Assembly (NCBI GenBank): GCA_964436825.1
Contig: CAYTEO010000022.1
Span: forward strand, 1-40,737
Length of the DNA: 40,737 bases
Source of the DNA: CAYTEO01 sp964436825
GTDB taxonomy: Bacteria; Krumholzibacteriota; Krumholzibacteriia; LZORAL124-64-63
Direction of reading: 5' to 3'
Shown: positions 16,828-24,512 of the stretch, one piece after another
Numbering within the stretch: the first letter of the stretch is position 1
Layout of the letters: each line of letters opens with the position of its first letter
The notes under the pieces: generated by a model
Seen by the model: only the letters and a program-made list of their open reading frames with translations
Databases searched by the model: none
What the model was told of the DNA's origin: nothing
Translations under genes and position numbers: made by a program

Positions 16828-17224
16828 CGCGGCTCCTCGTTTGGCCCGGCGGCAGCTCCCACAGCTCGCTCTCGCCCAGGGCCATCAGGATCGTGCGGGG
16901 CAACGGGAAGGCCCGCCCCCGAGCGGGGCTCCCGGGAACGATGCGCAGGACGAAGCCGCTCTGGGCCACGTCACGGGCGACCTCGCGGCCGTCGTCCAGG
17001 ACCTCGGACAGACGGATCCGCCCCCGCCTGACCAGCAGCTCGCAGGGTCCGGCGGGATGGTACAGCTGCAAGGGGGCCAGCCGTACCTTCCGCGCACCGT
17101 CCACGGGGCGGCTCCCCCGTGCGCTTCCCGGCGCCGGCGAGCGCCTGGGCTCCAGGACGAGCCACAGCTGCCGCTCGTCTTCCCCTACCGGTGCCGGTGC
17201 CTGTTCGTCGTGCAGGCTCATCAT
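16814..17224 (-). CDS. small protein of unknown function upstream of gpmI
   Basis: About 136 aa from ATG 17224 (start uncertain; an in-frame GTG lies at 17287 but overlaps the opposing thiamine promoter). Residues 50-105 (VRLAPLQLYHPAGPCELLV, then GRIRLSEVLDDGREVA) faintly resemble the beta-roll of cyclic-nucleotide-binding domains. There is no phosphate-binding cassette and no DNA-binding domain, so I do not assign that family. The 14-base overlap with gpmI suggests translational coupling. It is divergent from the thiamine operon. Confidence 0.5.
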   Translation of the reverse strand: MMSLHDEQAPAPVGEDERQLWLVLEPRRSPAPGSARGSRPVDGARKVRLAPLQLYHPAGPCELLVRRGRIRLSEVLDDGREVARDVAQSGFVLRIVPGSPARGRAFPLPRTILMALGESELWELPPGQTRSRDDDT

Positions 17225-17271
17225 CGGCCAGACGTTACAACAGCGGGTGTCCCGCCGCCAGTTCCGTCTCC

Positions 17272-17301
17272 TTGACAGCGTGTCCACCCCGCATCTATGT
17301 T
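17272..17301 (+). promoter_or_regulatory. sigma70-type promoter of the thiamine operon
   Basis: TTGACA (17272-17277), an 18-base spacer, then TATGTT (17296-17301). Transcription would start just before the TPP aptamer. Confidence 0.65.
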
Positions 17302-17313
17302 CTGCGGGTCAGA

Positions 17314-17391
17314 CCGTTGGGGGTGGCCTTCGACAGGCCTGAGAGATACCCTTGGAACCTGATCCGGGTCATACCGGCGTAGGGAAAACGG
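17314..17391 (+). ncRNA. TPP riboswitch (THI element)
   Basis: Matches the thi-box core almost base for base: GGGGGTGGCC, CTGAGAGATACCCTTGGAAC, CTGATCCGGGTCATACCGG and CGTAGGGAA in the right order and spacing. CCGTT (17314-17318) and AACGG (17387-17391) close the P1 stem. Binding of thiamine pyrophosphate should stabilise this fold and shut off the downstream transport genes. Confidence 0.96.
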
Positions 17392-17412
17392 GCATTCCTC
17401 GATCAGCCATGC

Positions 17413-17445
17413 GGCCGACCCCTCTGCTGGAGTCGGCCTTTCTTG
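17413..17445 (+). terminator. riboswitch-controlled intrinsic terminator
   Basis: GGCCGAC (17413-17419) pairs with GTCGGCC (17432-17438), followed by TTTCTTGT. The left arm 17413-17422 can instead pair with aptamer bases 17319-17328 (9 of 10 positions, one G-A mismatch), giving a plausible antiterminator that forms only when TPP is absent. Confidence 0.8.
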
Positions 17446-17494
17446 TCGGCTCCGGCGCAGGCGTTTCCTCCATGTCCTCTCAGGAGGTTCCACG

Positions 17495-19798
17495 ATGCGG
17501 CACCGCTTCGTCACCGGCGGCCGCGCCCTGGCCGCCGTCCTCGCCCTCGCGACGGCCGGCATCGCGACGGGCAGCGCCGCCGGGCCGGCCCCGGACGACA
17601 CCCTCGTCTCCGACATCCGCGATGAGATCGTCGTCACGGCCTCGCGCTACGGGCAGAACGTCCACCTGAACATCACCAACATCACCCGCGACCAGCTCCA
17701 GCAGCGCCTGGACACCGACGACATCCCCCTGCTGCTGGAGGACGTCCCCGGCGTCTACGCCAGCACCGACGCCGGCAACGGGATCGGCTACACCTACCTG
17801 AACATCCGCGGCTTCGACCAGAAGCGCGTGGGCGTAATGATCAACGGCATCCCCCTGAACGACCCCGAGGACCACCAGGTCTACTGGGTCGACCTGCCGG
17901 ACCTGGCCTCCTCGCTCCAGGACATCCAGGTCCAGCGGGGGATCACCAACTCCGTCGGGGCGACCACGGCCATCGGCGGGACGGTCAACCTGCTGACCGA
18001 GACCCCGTCGCGCACCGCCGGCGGCCGGGCCAGCTTCCTGGCCGGCAGCTACGACACCTGGAAGGGATCGCTCGCCCTGGACAGCGGCCTGCTGGGCGAC
18101 CACGTCAGCTCGTCGATCCGCTACTCGCGGATCGAGACCGACGGCTACCGCGACCGCAGCGGCAGCGAGCTGTGGGGACTGTTCTGGAGCGGTCGCTGGG
18201 AGGGCGACCGCTCGTCGGTGCAGGTCAACGTCTACACCGGCCACGAGATCGCCCACCAGGCCTGGTACGGGATTCCCGAGAACCTGCTGGAGACCGACCG
18301 CACGGCCAACCCGGAGACCTACCCCGACGCCATCGACGACTTCAGGCAGCCCCACTACGAGCTGCACCACCGCTGGGAGATCTCCGACCGCGTCGTCCTG
18401 GAGCAGGCGGCCTACTGGATCCACGGCTACGGCTTCTACGAGAACCGCAAGGACGGCCGCGACGTCGAGGACTTCGGCCTGGACCTGGCGCTGGGCCTGG
18501 ACCCCGAGACCTACGCCGACGGCGTCGACCTGATCCGCCGCAAGTACGTCCGCAAGGACCAGCTGGGCTGGGTTCCCCACCTGGAGATCCGCCACCGCGG
18601 CGGGCGCCTGATCGTGGGCGGCGACGTCTACGACTTCGACAGCGACCACTGGGGTGACGTGCTGGGCGTCCTGGACGTGCCGCAGTACCGCACCCTTCCC
18701 GGCGGGCTGAAGTACTACGGCTACGACGGCGACAAGACGGCCTGGTCGACCTACGTCAACGAGATGTGGGAGGTCCTGCCCGGGCTGACCCTGCTGGCCG
18801 ACCTGCAGTTCCAGCACAAGGACTACACCTTCCGCCAGGAGGCCGTGGGGCACTTCACCGGCGAGAACCGCCACGCCTACTCGGTGGACTACGACTTCTT
18901 CAACCCCAAGGGCGGGGTGAGCTGGGAGCTGCCGTCCCGTCCCCTGGGCGGCCGGATGGCCCTGTTCGGCCACGTCGGGGTGACCCACCGCGAGCCGACC
19001 GACGCGGAACTGTTCGACACCTGGGACGGACCCGACGACCTGGGCGTGGCGCCCCTGTTCCGCCGCAGCGTCCCGATCGACGAGGACGGCGACGGCCAGG
19101 TCGACTACCTACAGTGGAGCGACCCCTACGTCAGCGAGGAGAAGGCCGTCGACTACGAGGTCGGCCTCTCCTGGCGCGGCCGCCGGCTCTCCTGGACTCT
19201 GGGCGGCTACTGGATGAACTTCGACGACGAGATCGTCCCCTACGGTGCCATCGACGACGACGGGCGCTCCATCCGGGGCAACGCCGGCCGGACCTGGCAC
19301 CGCGGCCTGGAGCTGGGCCTGGCCGCCCTGCTGTCGGACGACCACACCCTGAAGATCGCCGCCTCGCGCAGCTGGAACGAGTTCCGCGACTTCACCGCCA
19401 CCTTCGATCCCAACGCCTGGGAGATGGGGCTTTACGACTACCGGGGCAACCCCATCCCCCTGTTCCCCGAGTACCTCCTGTCGGCGGCCCTGGAGTCGCG
19501 GTTCGGCCCGGTGGCCTCGACCGTCCGCGTCCGCAGCGTCGGCAAGCAGTACCTGGACGTCACCGGGAACGAGGAGCGGACGATCGACGCCTACACGACC
19601 GTCGATGTGCGCCTGGCCGTGGACCTGCGACGGGCGGGGCTCGACCTGCCCGGCGACGCCGTCCTCGACGTGAGGATCCGCAACCTGCTGGACGAGGAGT
19701 ACGAGACCAGCGGTTACTACAGCGAATGGGACGGCGGGAACATCCTGATCCCCGCCGCCAAGCGGAACGTCCTGGCGGGCCTCCGCTACAGTTTCTGA
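17495..19798 (+). CDS. TonB-dependent outer-membrane receptor, probable thiamine receptor
   Basis: 767 aa with a good ribosome site (GGAGG). A signal peptide ends near residue 30, followed by a TonB box-like DEIVVTAS (about 46-53). The plug domain has LLEDVPGVYAS, YLNIRGFDQKRVGVMINGIPLNDPE and TTAIGGTVNLLTE, and a 22-strand barrel ends in the aromatic C-terminus LAGLRYSF. The riboswitch upstream and the thiamine pyrophosphokinase downstream make thiamine (or a thiamine phosphate) the likely ligand, as for the OMR1 receptors predicted in Bacteroidetes. It is active-transport machinery in the outer membrane, energised through TonB-ExbBD, which is not in the window. Confidence 0.9.
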   Translation: MRHRFVTGGRALAAVLALATAGIATGSAAGPAPDDTLVSDIRDEIVVTASRYGQNVHLNITNITRDQLQQRLDTDDIPLLLEDVPGVYASTDAGNGIGYTYLNIRGFDQKRVGVMINGIPLNDPEDHQVYWVDLPDLASSLQDIQVQRGITNSVGATTAIGGTVNLLTETPSRTAGGRASFLAGSYDTWKGSLALDSGLLGDHVSSSIRYSRIETDGYRDRSGSELWGLFWSGRWEGDRSSVQVNVYTGHEIAHQAWYGIPENLLETDRTANPETYPDAIDDFRQPHYELHHRWEISDRVVLEQAAYWIHGYGFYENRKDGRDVEDFGLDLALGLDPETYADGVDLIRRKYVRKDQLGWVPHLEIRHRGGRLIVGGDVYDFDSDHWGDVLGVLDVPQYRTLPGGLKYYGYDGDKTAWSTYVNEMWEVLPGLTLLADLQFQHKDYTFRQEAVGHFTGENRHAYSVDYDFFNPKGGVSWELPSRPLGGRMALFGHVGVTHREPTDAELFDTWDGPDDLGVAPLFRRSVPIDEDGDGQVDYLQWSDPYVSEEKAVDYEVGLSWRGRRLSWTLGGYWMNFDDEIVPYGAIDDDGRSIRGNAGRTWHRGLELGLAALLSDDHTLKIAASRSWNEFRDFTATFDPNAWEMGLYDYRGNPIPLFPEYLLSAALESRFGPVASTVRVRSVGKQYLDVTGNEERTIDAYTTVDVRLAVDLRRAGLDLPGDAVLDVRIRNLLDEEYETSGYYSEWDGGNILIPAAKRNVLAGLRYSF

Positions 19799-19856
19799 CC
19801 CGTTCCGGCGGGGGCTCCCGCGCGGGGGCCCCCGCCCGCCGGGCCGCGAGGTGCCC

Positions 19857-20540
19857 ATGTCCCTGCCCAGGATCGCCAGCATCGTCCTGCCCCCCCGCGG
19901 CCGCCGGGCCGTCGTCCTCTGCGCCGGCCCGTCCCCCGCGGCGGCCTGCCTGCAGGACTGGCTGGCGACCGCGGACCTGTTCCTCTGCACCGATGCCGCG
20001 GGGCTGCCCTACGACTGGATCGGCCGCTCCCCCGACGTCGTCGTCGGCGACTTCGACTCCCTGCAGGGGCGCCTCCCGCCCCCCGGTCCCGACTACCGGC
20101 ACGACCCCGACCAGGAGACGACCGACGCCGAGAAGGCGCTGCGCCACGCCCTGGCCGACGGTTGCGGGGAGATCGTCCTGCTGGGAGCCGTCGGGGGCCG
20201 GGTCGACCACAGCTGGTACAACTGCGACCTGCTGCTGCGCTACCGGCGCCAGGCCAGCCTGGCGCTGGCCGACGACCACGGCGTGACCGTGCCGCTGGGA
20301 CCCGGGACGCCGGTGCGGTGGGACCTGCCCGGCGGGACCGTCTTCTCCCTGTTGCCCCACGGCGGCGCGGCCCGGGTCACCGTCGAGCACGCCGTCTACC
20401 CGCTCGCCGACGCGGAGCTGGCGCCGGGACGCCTGGTCTCGGTCTCCAACCGCGTGACCCGCCCGCCCCTGCGGATCACCGTCCACGAGGGCGACGTCCT
20501 GGCCACGGTCCTGTTCCCGACCCGGGGCGTGCGGCCGTGA
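19857..20540 (+). CDS. thiamine pyrophosphokinase
   Basis: About 227 aa; transfers pyrophosphate from ATP to thiamine to give TPP. Motifs of the family are present: LCTDAAG (about 40-48), DVVVGDFDS (metal and ATP-binding Asp residues), DQETTDAEKA, and GAVGGRVDHSW. The C-terminal beta domain carries GTVFSLLPHGG. ATG 19857 with GAGG a few bases upstream was preferred over GTG 19851. It is placed between the receptor and the inner-membrane carrier, so imported thiamine is trapped by phosphorylation. The stop overlaps the next start (GTGA). Confidence 0.92.
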   Translation: MSLPRIASIVLPPRGRRAVVLCAGPSPAAACLQDWLATADLFLCTDAAGLPYDWIGRSPDVVVGDFDSLQGRLPPPGPDYRHDPDQETTDAEKALRHALADGCGEIVLLGAVGGRVDHSWYNCDLLLRYRRQASLALADDHGVTVPLGPGTPVRWDLPGGTVFSLLPHGGAARVTVEHAVYPLADAELAPGRLVSVSNRVTRPPLRITVHEGDVLATVLFPTRGVRP

Positions 20541-21919
20541 CGGCGCTGGCGATCTACATCGCCTTCCTCGTCTACGCCGTGGCGCGCCTGCTGCGCGCCC
20601 CCGCCCGCGACGAGGCGGACTACATCGTCGCCGGCCGCCGGCTGACCCTGCCTGCCTTCGTGGCGACGATGGTCGCCACCTGGTACGGCGGCATCCTGGG
20701 CGTCGGCGAGTACGCCTGGCGCCACGGCGTGAGCAACTGGCTCGTCTTCGGGGTCCCCTACTACCTCTACGCCGTCGTCTTCGCCCTCTTCCTGGCCGGG
20801 AGGGCCCGCCGCAGCGACGTGCTGACCCTGCCCGACCTGCTCCACCGCCGCTACGGGCGGACCGCCGCCCTGCTGGGCGCGGTCGTCCTGCTGGTGACGA
20901 CCGTCCCGGCCGCCTACGTCCTGATGCTCGGCGTCCTGGTGCGCCTGGCCGTCGGCTGGCCGCTGTGGATCGGCGTGGTGCTCGGAACGCTGCTCTCGGT
21001 GGGGTACGTCTTCCGGGGCGGCCTGCGGGGCGTGGTCGTCACCGACCAGGTCCAGTTCCTGCTCATGTTCGCGGCGTTCCTGGTCCTGGTCCCCACCTGC
21101 GTCGTCCGCTACGGCGGCTGGTCGTTCCTGCAGTCCCACCTGCCGCCGCGGCACCTGACCTGGGACGGCGGCCTCGGCGTGCAGGCGGTCCTGGTCTGGT
21201 ACGTCATCGCCGCCGGCACGCTGGTCGATCCCGCCTTCTACCAGCGCTGCTACGCCGCGGGCTCGGCACGGATCGCCCGCCGCGGCCTGCTGCTGTCGGT
21301 GGGGTTCTGGATCGTCTTCGACGCCCTGACGACCACGGCGGGCCTGTACGCGCGGGCCGTCCTGCCCGACCTGGCCGACCCGGTGGCGGCGTTCCCGCGC
21401 CTGGGGACGACGGTCCTGGGACCGCTGGCCCAGGGGCTGTTCCTGACCGGCCTGCTGGCGACGATCATGTCGACCGTCGACAGCAACGCCTTCGTGGCGG
21501 CGGTCACCTGGGGCCGGGACATCGTCCAGCGGTGGCGGGACCCGGAAGCGCTGCTCGCGGACGCGGGGCGCAGCGGCCGGCGGGCCGTCCCGGCGGCGAT
21601 CCCGGTCGCCCTGGCGATCGTGGCCGGACTGTCGATCGGGCTGGCCCTGGCGGCGGGATCGGTCATCACCCTCTGGCACCACCTCGGCAGCGTCGCCGCG
21701 CCGACGCTCCTGTGGCCGGTGCTGCTGGCCCACACCCGCCGGCGGCTGGCGCCGCGGGCGGCCGTGGCGGCCATGCTGGCCGGCGGCGGCGTGGCCCTGC
21801 TGTGGCTGGTGCTGGGCGGCGGCGGGAGGTACCTGGGCTGGGAGCCGGTCTTCCCGGGGCTGGCCGCGGGTGGGGTCGTCGTCCTGGCGGACCTGGGGCG
21901 CCAGGCCACGGGATCGTGA
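20537..21919 (+). CDS. sodium:solute symporter (SSS family), probable thiamine importer
   Basis: About 460 aa, 12-13 hydrophobic segments. SSS features: YIVAGRRLTLPAFVATMVAT in TM1-2, WYGGILGVGEYAWRHG, LTLPDLLHRRYGRTAA, FRGGLRGVVVTDQVQF and LLATIMSTVDSNAFVAA with the sodium-site Ser/Thr-Asp. GTG 20537 overlaps the kinase stop by 4 bases. The Bacteroidetes operon of this type uses PnuT at this position. An SSS carrier resembles the ThiV idea proposed from comparative genomics, so the substrate assignment rests on operon and riboswitch context. Confidence 0.85.
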   Translation: MTALAIYIAFLVYAVARLLRAPARDEADYIVAGRRLTLPAFVATMVATWYGGILGVGEYAWRHGVSNWLVFGVPYYLYAVVFALFLAGRARRSDVLTLPDLLHRRYGRTAALLGAVVLLVTTVPAAYVLMLGVLVRLAVGWPLWIGVVLGTLLSVGYVFRGGLRGVVVTDQVQFLLMFAAFLVLVPTCVVRYGGWSFLQSHLPPRHLTWDGGLGVQAVLVWYVIAAGTLVDPAFYQRCYAAGSARIARRGLLLSVGFWIVFDALTTTAGLYARAVLPDLADPVAAFPRLGTTVLGPLAQGLFLTGLLATIMSTVDSNAFVAAVTWGRDIVQRWRDPEALLADAGRSGRRAVPAAIPVALAIVAGLSIGLALAAGSVITLWHHLGSVAAPTLLWPVLLAHTRRRLAPRAAVAAMLAGGGVALLWLVLGGGGRYLGWEPVFPGLAAGGVVVLADLGRQATGS

Positions 21920-21928
21920 AGACGGGGA

Positions 21929-21960
21929 ACGGGTGAGGCCGCACGGGCCGCCCCACCCGT
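21929..21960. terminator. terminator between convergent thiamine and mscS units
   Basis: ACGGGTG (21929-21935) pairs with CACCCGT (21954-21960), with an inner GGCC/GGCC pair. It sits between the stops of the convergent symporter and channel genes. Confidence 0.5.
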
Positions 21961-21982
21961 CACGGGACCGCCACGGCCCGGA

Positions 21983-22804
21983 TCACGCCTCCGGCTTGTG
22001 GACCACCAGCTGCGGGAACGGGATCTCGATCCCCTCGCGGTCGAACGCATCCTTGACGTTGCGCAGGAAGTCGAGCTTGACGCCCCAGTAGTCCTCGGTC
22101 TTCGCCCAGGGACGGACCAGGATGTTGACGCTCGAGTCGGCCAGCTCGCCCACGGCGACCTGCGGGGCCGGGTCGTCCAGGACCCGCGGATCCTCGCGCA
22201 GCAGCCCGGTGATGATCTCCAGCGCCCGTTCGACGGGCGAGCCGTAGCCGATCCCGACGGTCATGTCGACGCGGCGGACCGGCTCGGCGGTGATGTTCCT
22301 GATGGTGTCGCCGAAGATCTTGCTGTTGGGCACGATCAGCCGGACGTTGTCCCCCGTCCGCAGGATCGTCGTGAACATCCGCATCTCGACGACCTTGCCC
22401 ACGACGCCGGCCGCCTCGATGACGTCGCCGATGCGGAACGGACGGAAGACCAGCAGCATGACCCCCGAGGCGAAGTTCGACAGCGACCCCTGCAGGGCGA
22501 AACCGACCGCGAAGCCGGCGGCCCCGAGGACGGCCATGATCGAGGCGGTCTCGACGCCGAACTTCCTCAGCGCCGACATGACGGTGAAGATCAGCACCAG
22601 GTAGTAGGCCAGGCTGCCCACGAAGGTGACGATGGCCTTGTCGATCCTGGCCCGCTCCAGCCCCCTGCGCACGGCCCGCCGCGCCCAGCCGGCCACGATG
22701 CGACCGACGATCAGCGTGATGACGGCGCCGATGACCTTCAGGCCGTAGGTGGTGGCGAAGGCCACCAGCAGGTCCATCACTTCCTTGCCCCTTGCTGCTT
22801 CCAT
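21983..22804 (-). CDS. small-conductance mechanosensitive channel, MscS family
   Basis: 273 aa, the size of a classic MscS. Three hydrophobic helices come first. The pore helix TM3 reads AGFAVGFALQGSLSNFASG with the Gly/Ala packing pattern, then the beta domain FRPFRIGDVIEAAG and VGKVVEMRMFTTILRT. The conserved VPNSKIFGDTIRN and a C-terminal alpha/beta vestibule domain follow. Releases osmolytes during hypo-osmotic shock. The ribosome site GGAGGGAG is strong. It lies 42 bases after the barrel-protein gene on the same strand, so the two are probably one transcript. Confidence 0.93.
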   Translation of the reverse strand: MEAARGKEVMDLLVAFATTYGLKVIGAVITLIVGRIVAGWARRAVRRGLERARIDKAIVTFVGSLAYYLVLIFTVMSALRKFGVETASIMAVLGAAGFAVGFALQGSLSNFASGVMLLVFRPFRIGDVIEAAGVVGKVVEMRMFTTILRTGDNVRLIVPNSKIFGDTIRNITAEPVRRVDMTVGIGYGSPVERALEIITGLLREDPRVLDDPAPQVAVGELADSSVNILVRPWAKTEDYWGVKLDFLRNVKDAFDREGIEIPFPQLVVHKPEA

Positions 22805-22846
22805 GTTTTCTCCCTCCGATTTTTGAACGGCCCGCGGCCGTCCCGT

Positions 22847-23740
22847 TCAGAACAGCTTGTAGGTGATCCCGAAACCGTACAGCTCCCGGTAGCGGCCCTT
22901 GCGGGAGATCTCCTTGTCGTAGAGCCACTCCACGAACAGGGAGGTCTGGACGACCTTGCTGACCTGGGCCGAGAGCGTCGTCTCCCAGGCCACGTCGACG
23001 GCCTTCCAGTCGTCCTGCTGGGCGGTGCCCGCCAGGTCCTTGTCGATGGAGCTGTCGAGCGCCTTGAACAGGCGGAGCTTGGTGACGAGCTGGATGTTCT
23101 CGCTCAGCTTGTGCCGCACGTCGGTGACCGATTCCAGGCCGCCGTCGGTGACGGTGGCGGAGCCGCGGGCGGTCCGCTGCCGGAACGCCACCCCGAGACG
23201 GGCGAAGAGCCGGGTCCGCTCGTCGTCCAGGAACTGGCGCCCCAGGCCGGCCGACTCCGTGATCAGCGCCGGCGAGAGGAACGTGCCCTGATCGTCCTGG
23301 AACTGGCTCTCCAGCGTGAGGGCCGCGTAGGGGTTGAGGAACTTCTTCTCCGAGAAGCGCAGCAGCGACTCGGCGTAGATCCGGTCGGTGGACTTCTCGG
23401 GGGCGGACCAGTGCTTGGTGCCGTCGTCGCCGCGCTTCTGCTGGTGGGTCTGTCCGTAGAGCAGCTTGACCGTGTTGCGCCAGACGGTCCCGGCACTGAC
23501 GTTGCGCTCGAGCTGCAGGTTGGCCGTGGCGGTCCAGACGATCTGACCGAGCTCGTCGCCGGCCCAGGAATCGCTGTAGCCGCTCTGGTTGAAGAGCAGG
23601 CCTAGGTCGAGGGACTTGCGCCAGCCGCGACTGCTGTCCGGCGGCGCGTCGGCGGCCGGGGCGGCGGCGGCGATCAGGAGCGACAGGACGGCGACGCAGG
23701 CGACGATCCGCCCGCCGGATCGGAAGTGGCGTCTCGGCAT
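22847..23740 (-). CDS. putative outer-membrane beta-barrel protein, DUF3078/DUF481-like
   Basis: About 297 aa from ATG 23740 (GGGAG upstream). Signal peptide with VACVAVLSLLIAAAAPAAD. The mature part alternates polar and hydrophobic residues with aromatic belts (LGLLFNQSGYSDSW, ATANLQLERN, TVWRNTVKLLYGQTHQQK) and ends in ELYGFGITYKLF, an aromatic C-terminal strand suited to BAM recognition. Residues around LGLLFNQSGYSDSWAGD match the start of DUF3078 proteins, of unknown function in the FCB group. Cotranscription with mscS may reflect envelope stress; this is speculative. Confidence 0.7.
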   Translation of the reverse strand: MPRRHFRSGGRIVACVAVLSLLIAAAAPAADAPPDSSRGWRKSLDLGLLFNQSGYSDSWAGDELGQIVWTATANLQLERNVSAGTVWRNTVKLLYGQTHQQKRGDDGTKHWSAPEKSTDRIYAESLLRFSEKKFLNPYAALTLESQFQDDQGTFLSPALITESAGLGRQFLDDERTRLFARLGVAFRQRTARGSATVTDGGLESVTDVRHKLSENIQLVTKLRLFKALDSSIDKDLAGTAQQDDWKAVDVAWETTLSAQVSKVVQTSLFVEWLYDKEISRKGRYRELYGFGITYKLF

Positions 23741-24008
23741 CGGAACGTTCTCCCTCTCTGCGAGGTGGGGTGAAGAAGCAGGGTGCGACACGGGTCCCTC
23801 CGACGATCGCCACGGTAAGGACCCCCGACGACAGCGTCAAGGCGGTCCCGGGCCGGGCGCCGGCACCGAACGGACCCGCGCCCCTGGATCGGCGCTTCAG
23901 CGCGGACCACCCGTGCCGATGAACAGGGCATCATCGACAGCAGCGCCGCCGGCATCGTCCCGGCGGCCGGGACCGGCGCCCGGGGCGCCGCAGCCCACGC
24001 GACACGTC
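23741..24008. other. divergent intergenic region with two hairpins
   Basis: No gene seen. Just before the SRPBCC gene lie GTCCCGG-CGG-CCGGGAC near 23956 and GGCGCC-CGG-GGCGCC near 23978. They may be structured leader or leftover regulatory sequence; no clear promoter boxes were found. Confidence 0.35.
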
Positions 24009-24512
24009 ATGGAAACCAGCAGCATGCGACAGCGCGTCCTGATCCGGGCTCCCGCGGCGGAGGTCTACGCCCTGTTCCTGGACGGTGCCGCCTTCGGGGA
24101 GATCCTGGGCACCAGCGCCGCCATCGAGGCGCAGGAGGGCGGCGCCTTCACCCTGGGCGAGGGGGACGTGGAGGGCCGGATCGTCAAGCTCGAGCGGAAC
24201 CAGCTGATCGTCCAGGCCTGGCGGCGCAGCGACTGGGCCGCGGACGAGTACTCCATCGCCTCGTTCCGCTTCCAGGACCTGAAGGACAGGACCCAGCTGA
24301 TCTTCTCCCACAGCGGCGTGCCGGGTCACTGCGCCAAGGACATCCGCCAGATGTGGTACAACGCCTGGCAGGCGCTCAAGAGGCGGTTCCACGACGAGGA
24401 GAAGACGGGCGGGCGGGCGCCGCAGGCCGACGACGGCGCCGACGCCCCCGCGAGCGCCGGCAACCAGGCGGCGCCGGAGCCCGAACCCGAGCCGGTCACC
24501 AGCGACGCCTGA
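24009..24512 (+). CDS. SRPBCC/START-like (AHSA1-type) domain protein
   Basis: About 167 aa. The helix-grip pattern is visible: RVLIRAPAAEVYALFLDGAAF, then GGAFTLGEGDVEGRIVKLERN and LIVQAWRRSDWA, TQLIFSHSGVPGHCAKDI and a final long helix IRQMWYNAWQALKRRF. These proteins bind small hydrophobic ligands or act as Hsp90-ATPase-activator-like factors. The C-terminus is a disordered tail rich in Ala, Pro and Glu (EPEPEPVTSDA). The start is uncertain (ATG 24009 or 24024; no strong ribosome site). Its last 17 bases overlap the convergent nucleotidyltransferase-kinase gene. Confidence 0.7.
   Translation: METSSMRQRVLIRAPAAEVYALFLDGAAFGEILGTSAAIEAQEGGAFTLGEGDVEGRIVKLERNQLIVQAWRRSDWAADEYSIASFRFQDLKDRTQLIFSHSGVPGHCAKDIRQMWYNAWQALKRRFHDEEKTGGRAPQADDGADAPASAGNQAAPEPEPEPVTSDA

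Noticed and set aside
16814..17224. CRP/FNR-type regulator
   Set aside because: No phosphate-binding cassette and no helix-turn-helix; the resemblance is limited to a short beta-rich stretch.
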